Shown here: positions 5,481-7,068 of the stretch, in pieces
Position numbering within the stretch: position 1 is the first letter of the stretch
How the letters are laid out: every line of letters begins with the position of its first letter
NCBI GenBank assembly: GCA_017631745.1
Contig: JAGBSR010000073.1
Coordinates: 1 to 7,068 of the forward strand
Reading direction: 5' to 3'
Length of the DNA: 7,068 nt
DNA from: Clostridia bacterium
GTDB lineage: Bacteria; Bacillota; Clostridia; Oscillospirales; Acutalibacteraceae
Program-made: the position numbers and the translations under genes
Notes under the pieces: generated by a model
Database searches by the model: none
Seen by the model: only the letters and a program-made list of their open reading frames with translations
What the model was told of the DNA's origin: nothing

Positions 5481-5801
5481 TCAAAGCTTTTCGGGGATTT
5501 CTTTATCGGGGAGTAGCCTTGCGATAGCGCTGCTGTGAGTGACAAACATAACCTGAGCATAGGCGACCTTATCGATTTTATCATATAGTCTGCCTGCGCT
5601 GTAGGTGCCTTCATATACTGTGTGGACACTGTTAGCAACATAACCTACGGTACCGATAAGCTCGTGAGAAACTTTTATAGCTTCAAAGTCGTGGAGATTG
5701 TCAGGCTCTTTTTCGAGTTTGAATATTCTTTCGGGTTTGAAGGGTGCTTTGCCGAAGTAGTTATTACCGCCTGTGATTGTGATATAGATTTGTTCTTTCA
5801 T
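5481..5801 (-). CDS. Small stand-alone HIRAN-domain protein
   Basis: This 106-residue protein is essentially a single HIRAN domain, a small beta-barrel found fused to SWI2/SNF2 helicases such as HLTF, where it binds DNA 3' ends, and also occurring alone in bacteria. Visible signatures are ITGGNNYFGKAPF (9-21), the core KLEKEPDNLHDFEAIKV (28-44; the E-P-x-N-x-x-D-x-x-A-I pattern), and IGTVGYVANS (49-58), followed by YEGTYSAGRLYDKI (63-76), an extension common in Clostridial members. There is no helicase, nuclease or membrane segment, so it probably works as a cytosolic nucleic-acid-binding or adaptor protein; its role is unknown. The start ATG 5799-5801 has AAAGGAG (5810-5816) 8 bases upstream. 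It is convergent with the GH16 gene and transcribed away from the structured spacer to its right. No DNA-repair, phage or defence gene lies nearby in this window. Confidence 0.88.
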   Translation of the reverse strand: MKEQIYITITGGNNYFGKAPFKPERIFKLEKEPDNLHDFEAIKVSHELIGTVGYVANSVHTVYEGTYSAGRLYDKIDKVAYAQVMFVTHSSAIARLLPDKEIPEKL

Positions 5802-5834
5802 TATGGGTACTCCTTTCCGTTCTTTTATGTTATG

Positions 5835-5845
5835 ATTATATTATA
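5835..5845 (-). promoter_or_regulatory. Possible -10 region of the HIRAN gene
   Basis: Two overlapping TATAAT hexamers on the - strand (5840-5845 and 5835-5840) lie about 35-40 bases upstream of the ATG, preceded by TATG. No good -35 box is visible at 16-18 bases (TTCGGA is the nearest candidate), so the promoter is tentative. Confidence 0.4.
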
Positions 5846-5897
5846 CATATTCAAAGTCCGAATATTTGGAGTTTGGTGGCAAAAAGGAAAACAATAT

Positions 5898-6070
5898 CGC
5901 GTTTTTCGCTTTTTTGGGCATCATCACCGAAGCACTGCCTGAGGCAGATTAAGCGAGGTGATGATGGCGCAGCGGTCAAAATTCATAGGCGCTCCAAGCC
6001 GCAATGAATTTTGGGAACCGCAAGAGGGATGAGTAAAAAGTAACGCCTGCCCGGCGAGGGCATATAAAAA
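5898..6070 (+). other. Putative structured RNA or dispersed intergenic repeat element
   Basis: This non-coding stretch fills most of the HIRAN-to-membrane-protein gap and contains three strong stem regions in series. Stem A is CATCATCACC (5919-5928) with GGTGATGATG (5957-5966), 10 perfect pairs, enclosing a nested hairpin CTGCC-TGA-GGCAG (5935-5947). Stem B is GCGGT plus CAAAATTCAT (5972-5986) with ATGAATTTTG plus ACCGC (6004-6013, 6017-6021), 15 pairs with a 3-base bulge (6014-6016) and a 17-base apical region that can form GGC/GCC. Stem C is TGCCC-GGCGA-GGGCA (6048-6062), followed by TATAAAAA. It starts after a T-rich run (CGCGTTTTTCGCTTTTTT). No open reading frame spans it. The strand is not established; + is chosen from the order of motifs. 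It could be a small RNA, a REP/MITE-like repeat or a decayed element. I recognise no Rfam family. Confidence 0.5.
6048..6070 (+). repeat. GGCGA-loop hairpin with ATATAAAAA tail, copy 2
   Basis: TGCCC-GGCGA-GGGCA (6048-6062) overlaps and is followed by ATATAAAAA (6062-6070). Loop and tail are the same as in the copy at 1511-1530; the stem bases differ on both sides in a way that keeps pairing. It is the last stem of the structured spacer element. Confidence 0.35.
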
Positions 6071-6142
6071 GAAGATTTTTAAAGTCGGCATAATTTGAGC
6101 TTGTGCAATTCTTAAGAAAAACTGAAGAATATTTTCAGTGCC

Positions 6143-6171
6143 TTGACTTAAGGGTAGGTTATAGATACAAT
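6143..6171 (+). promoter_or_regulatory. Promoter of the orphan membrane-protein gene
   Basis: TTGACT (6143-6148), 17 bases, then TACAAT (6166-6171): near-consensus boxes at ideal spacing. The predicted start is near 6178, leaving a leader of about 15 bases that is mainly the ribosome-binding site. A 6-bp inverted repeat ACTGAA (6121-6126) / TTCAGT (6134-6139) ends 3 bases upstream of the -35 box and could bind an activator. Confidence 0.75.
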
Positions 6172-6192
6172 TAAATTGAAAGAGGTGATGGT

Positions 6193-6861
6193 ATGACTAA
6201 GAAACGAAAAATTACAGCTTGGGTTATTGGTTGTTTGTTTTGGGAGTTTATTGTAGTAGGTCTGTATATTTATATGTGTTCACAGCTTAAATTTCCGAAA
6301 CTTAACATTGATTCTTTAGGTTGGCTCGTACCTGTATTTATAGTTATTCCATTGTTAGCTTTGCTTTTTGGTGTGTTGTCTGTGCGAGGAAAAAAAGAAC
6401 TTATGGAAGCTTTTTCGATAATATTTGCAGTTTTAAGCGCATTGTTATATTGTGCCCATATTTTTTTATCGATATTTTTGTTGTCGCCTATCATGTCAGA
6501 TACAAAGAACAAAGATAATTATCTTGTTTTTGATAGTGATTTTGTATGGGTTTGTAATGATATAGTTGAAGTTATTCCCGAAGATATTCCTGAAAATGCA
6601 ACAAATGTAGTATATAATTATCGTTACGAACCTCTATCACACGGATGGATGTATGTTTATTGGGAATTGCCTGAAGATGAATATGAAGCCTTTAAAAATG
6701 AAACATTAAAAAAAGACGGTACGGTTACAGAAACCGACAGAGGAGTAAAGTTCTGTCCGTCGTGGAATGAGAAAGGACTTTTTTCTGTTTGGTTAGAATT
6801 AATTTTAAATGATGAAAATAACAGCATAAGCTGCAAACTAGATCGAAGTTTCACCTGCTGA
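6193..6861 (+). CDS. Hypothetical membrane protein, three helices plus extracytoplasmic domain
   Basis: I do not recognise the family. The 222-residue product has a basic start (MTKKRK), three hydrophobic helices at about 8-29, 42-63 and 74-98, a short basic inside loop (VRGKKE, 64-69), and a C-terminal domain from about 105 to 222. By the positive-inside rule the N-terminus is cytoplasmic and the C-terminal domain is outside. That domain is rich in acidic and aromatic residues (IPEDIPENATNVVYNYRYEP, GWMYVYWELPEDEY, then FCPSW and FSVWLELILNDEN) and has four Cys (121, 188, 214, 222). There are no catalytic motifs. Start ATG 6193 has AGGTG (6183-6187) 5 bases upstream. Composition is AT-rich (sampled blocks about 25-32% GC), unlike feo or GH16 but like the HAD gene. 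It is flanked by its own promoter and a strong terminator, so it is a single-gene unit and possibly acquired cargo. Confidence 0.85.
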   Translation: MTKKRKITAWVIGCLFWEFIVVGLYIYMCSQLKFPKLNIDSLGWLVPVFIVIPLLALLFGVLSVRGKKELMEAFSIIFAVLSALLYCAHIFLSIFLLSPIMSDTKNKDNYLVFDSDFVWVCNDIVEVIPEDIPENATNVVYNYRYEPLSHGWMYVYWELPEDEYEAFKNETLKKDGTVTETDRGVKFCPSWNEKGLFSVWLELILNDENNSISCKLDRSFTC

Positions 6862-6870
6862 TAAAAAACT

Positions 6871-6897
6871 AAGACCTGCCCATTACGGGCAGGTCTT
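6871..6897. terminator. Strong rho-independent terminator after the membrane-protein gene
   Basis: A perfect 11-bp GC-rich stem, AAGACCTGCCC (6871-6881) and GGGCAGGTCTT (6887-6897), with a 5-base loop ATTAC and TTTTC following on the + strand. It lies 9 bases after the stop codon. On the - strand it is followed by AGTTTTTTATC, so it can also end transcripts coming from the right. Confidence 0.9.
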
Positions 6898-7068
6898 TTC
6901 AACTTTATCTTTATATTCAAACTGATACTTATTAACAATGGTGTCAACTAATTCGTGTTCTCTGAAAATCGAATAACCGAGATTTATGCTCAGTGCATTT
7001 TTTCTTTTAATCTTAATACAGGGACTGAAAGAAAAGGGTATAAAAAAGACAGAAAAGAGAGCAAAAGA
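6883..7068 (-). CDS. Possible C-terminal end of a gene entering from the right edge (partial, doubtful)
   Basis: One - strand frame is open from the right edge to a TAA at 6883-6885, giving 61 residues. The last part, KNALSINLGYSIFREHELVD and the 19 residues after it (IVNKYQFEYKDKVEKTCP), reads like ordinary protein with Lys/Glu codons of the local style. The first 16 codons come from a pyrimidine-rich stretch (repeated Phe/Ser/Pro), which is unlike a coding strand in Firmicutes. The stop lies inside the loop of the shared terminator hairpin, which is unusual. It may be a real C-terminus, a decayed fragment, or chance. No family recognised. Confidence 0.3.
   Translation of the reverse strand, partial: SFALFSVFFIPFSFSPCIKIKRKNALSINLGYSIFREHELVDTIVNKYQFEYKDKVEKTCP

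Noticed and set aside
5622..5942. A 106-residue + strand frame opposite the HIRAN gene
   Set aside because: It is antisense to a clear HIRAN domain and its Phe/Tyr-rich product is typical of shadow translation.
5878..6026. Peptide-like readings in the structured spacer (for example one giving ITEALPEAD and another giving QRSKFIGAPSRNEF)
   Set aside because: They fall in different frames, are broken by stops, lack start signals, and coincide exactly with the arms of strong inverted repeats, so an RNA or repeat explanation is better than a pseudogene.
6970..7068. A + strand frame starting at an ATG near 6986 and running off the right edge with a Lys/Glu-rich product
   Set aside because: The purine-rich strand makes it tempting, but there is no good Shine-Dalgarno or promoter and too little sequence to judge.
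1..7068. CRISPR array, tRNA, insertion-sequence ends, phage genes
   Set aside because: No regularly spaced direct repeats, no cloverleaf or CCA-type 3' ends, and no transposase or integrase motifs were seen on either strand.

Overview
The window looks like chromosomal DNA of a low-to-mid GC Firmicute of class Clostridia, probably a gut or rumen Ruminococcus/Oscillospiraceae-type organism (inference). The reasons are AAAGGAG/AGGTGAT ribosome-binding sites, two probable TTG starts placed by their Shine-Dalgarno sequences, a FeoA/FeoB/cysteine-rich-peptide iron module typical of Clostridia, a secreted family 16 glycoside hydrolase, and intergenic spacers full of inverted repeats. No mobile element, tRNA, rRNA or CRISPR array was seen.

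Left part, + strand (1-1461): the C-terminal tail of a transport protein (probably a GPH/MFS-type sugar:cation symporter), then a strikingly AT-rich HAD-superfamily hydrolase with a TTG start, then a NimA-like pyridoxamine-phosphate-oxidase-fold flavoprotein. A spacer of about 200 bp (1462-1657) built almost wholly of inverted repeats separates these from the convergent iron operon. One of its hairpins is a good terminator for the iron operon.

Iron operon, - strand (4301 down to 1658): feoA, feoB and a 59-residue FeoB-associated Cys-rich membrane peptide that begins 9 bases after the feoB stop. FeoB is the ferrous iron permease with a G-protein domain, FeoA is its small SH3-like partner, and the Cys-rich peptide is thought to assist on the cytoplasmic side. 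A consensus promoter (TTGACA-17-TAGTAT) precedes feoA. A perfect AGTTAG-N6-CTAACT palindrome lies at the predicted transcription start, and a second copy lies between feoA and feoB. These look like sites for an iron-responsive DtxR-family repressor (inference).

Right part: a secreted GH16 beta-glucanase-type enzyme (4506-5408, +) is transcribed divergently from feo with its own promoter. It meets a convergent small stand-alone HIRAN-domain gene (5481-5801, -) at a shared terminator. A 391-bp gap follows (5802-6192) containing what looks like a structured RNA or dispersed repeat element: a 10-bp stem, a 15-bp bulged stem and a GGCGA-loop hairpin. The GGCGA hairpin and its downstream ATATAAAAA resemble a second copy in the 1.5-kb spacer, with compensating changes in the stem. 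An AT-rich orphan three-helix membrane protein (6193-6861) with a near-consensus promoter and a strong terminator follows. The last 170 bases hold only a doubtful partial reading frame on the - strand.

The two least explained items are the structured intergenic element(s) and the duplicated feo operator. The rest is ordinary accessory and housekeeping gene content.
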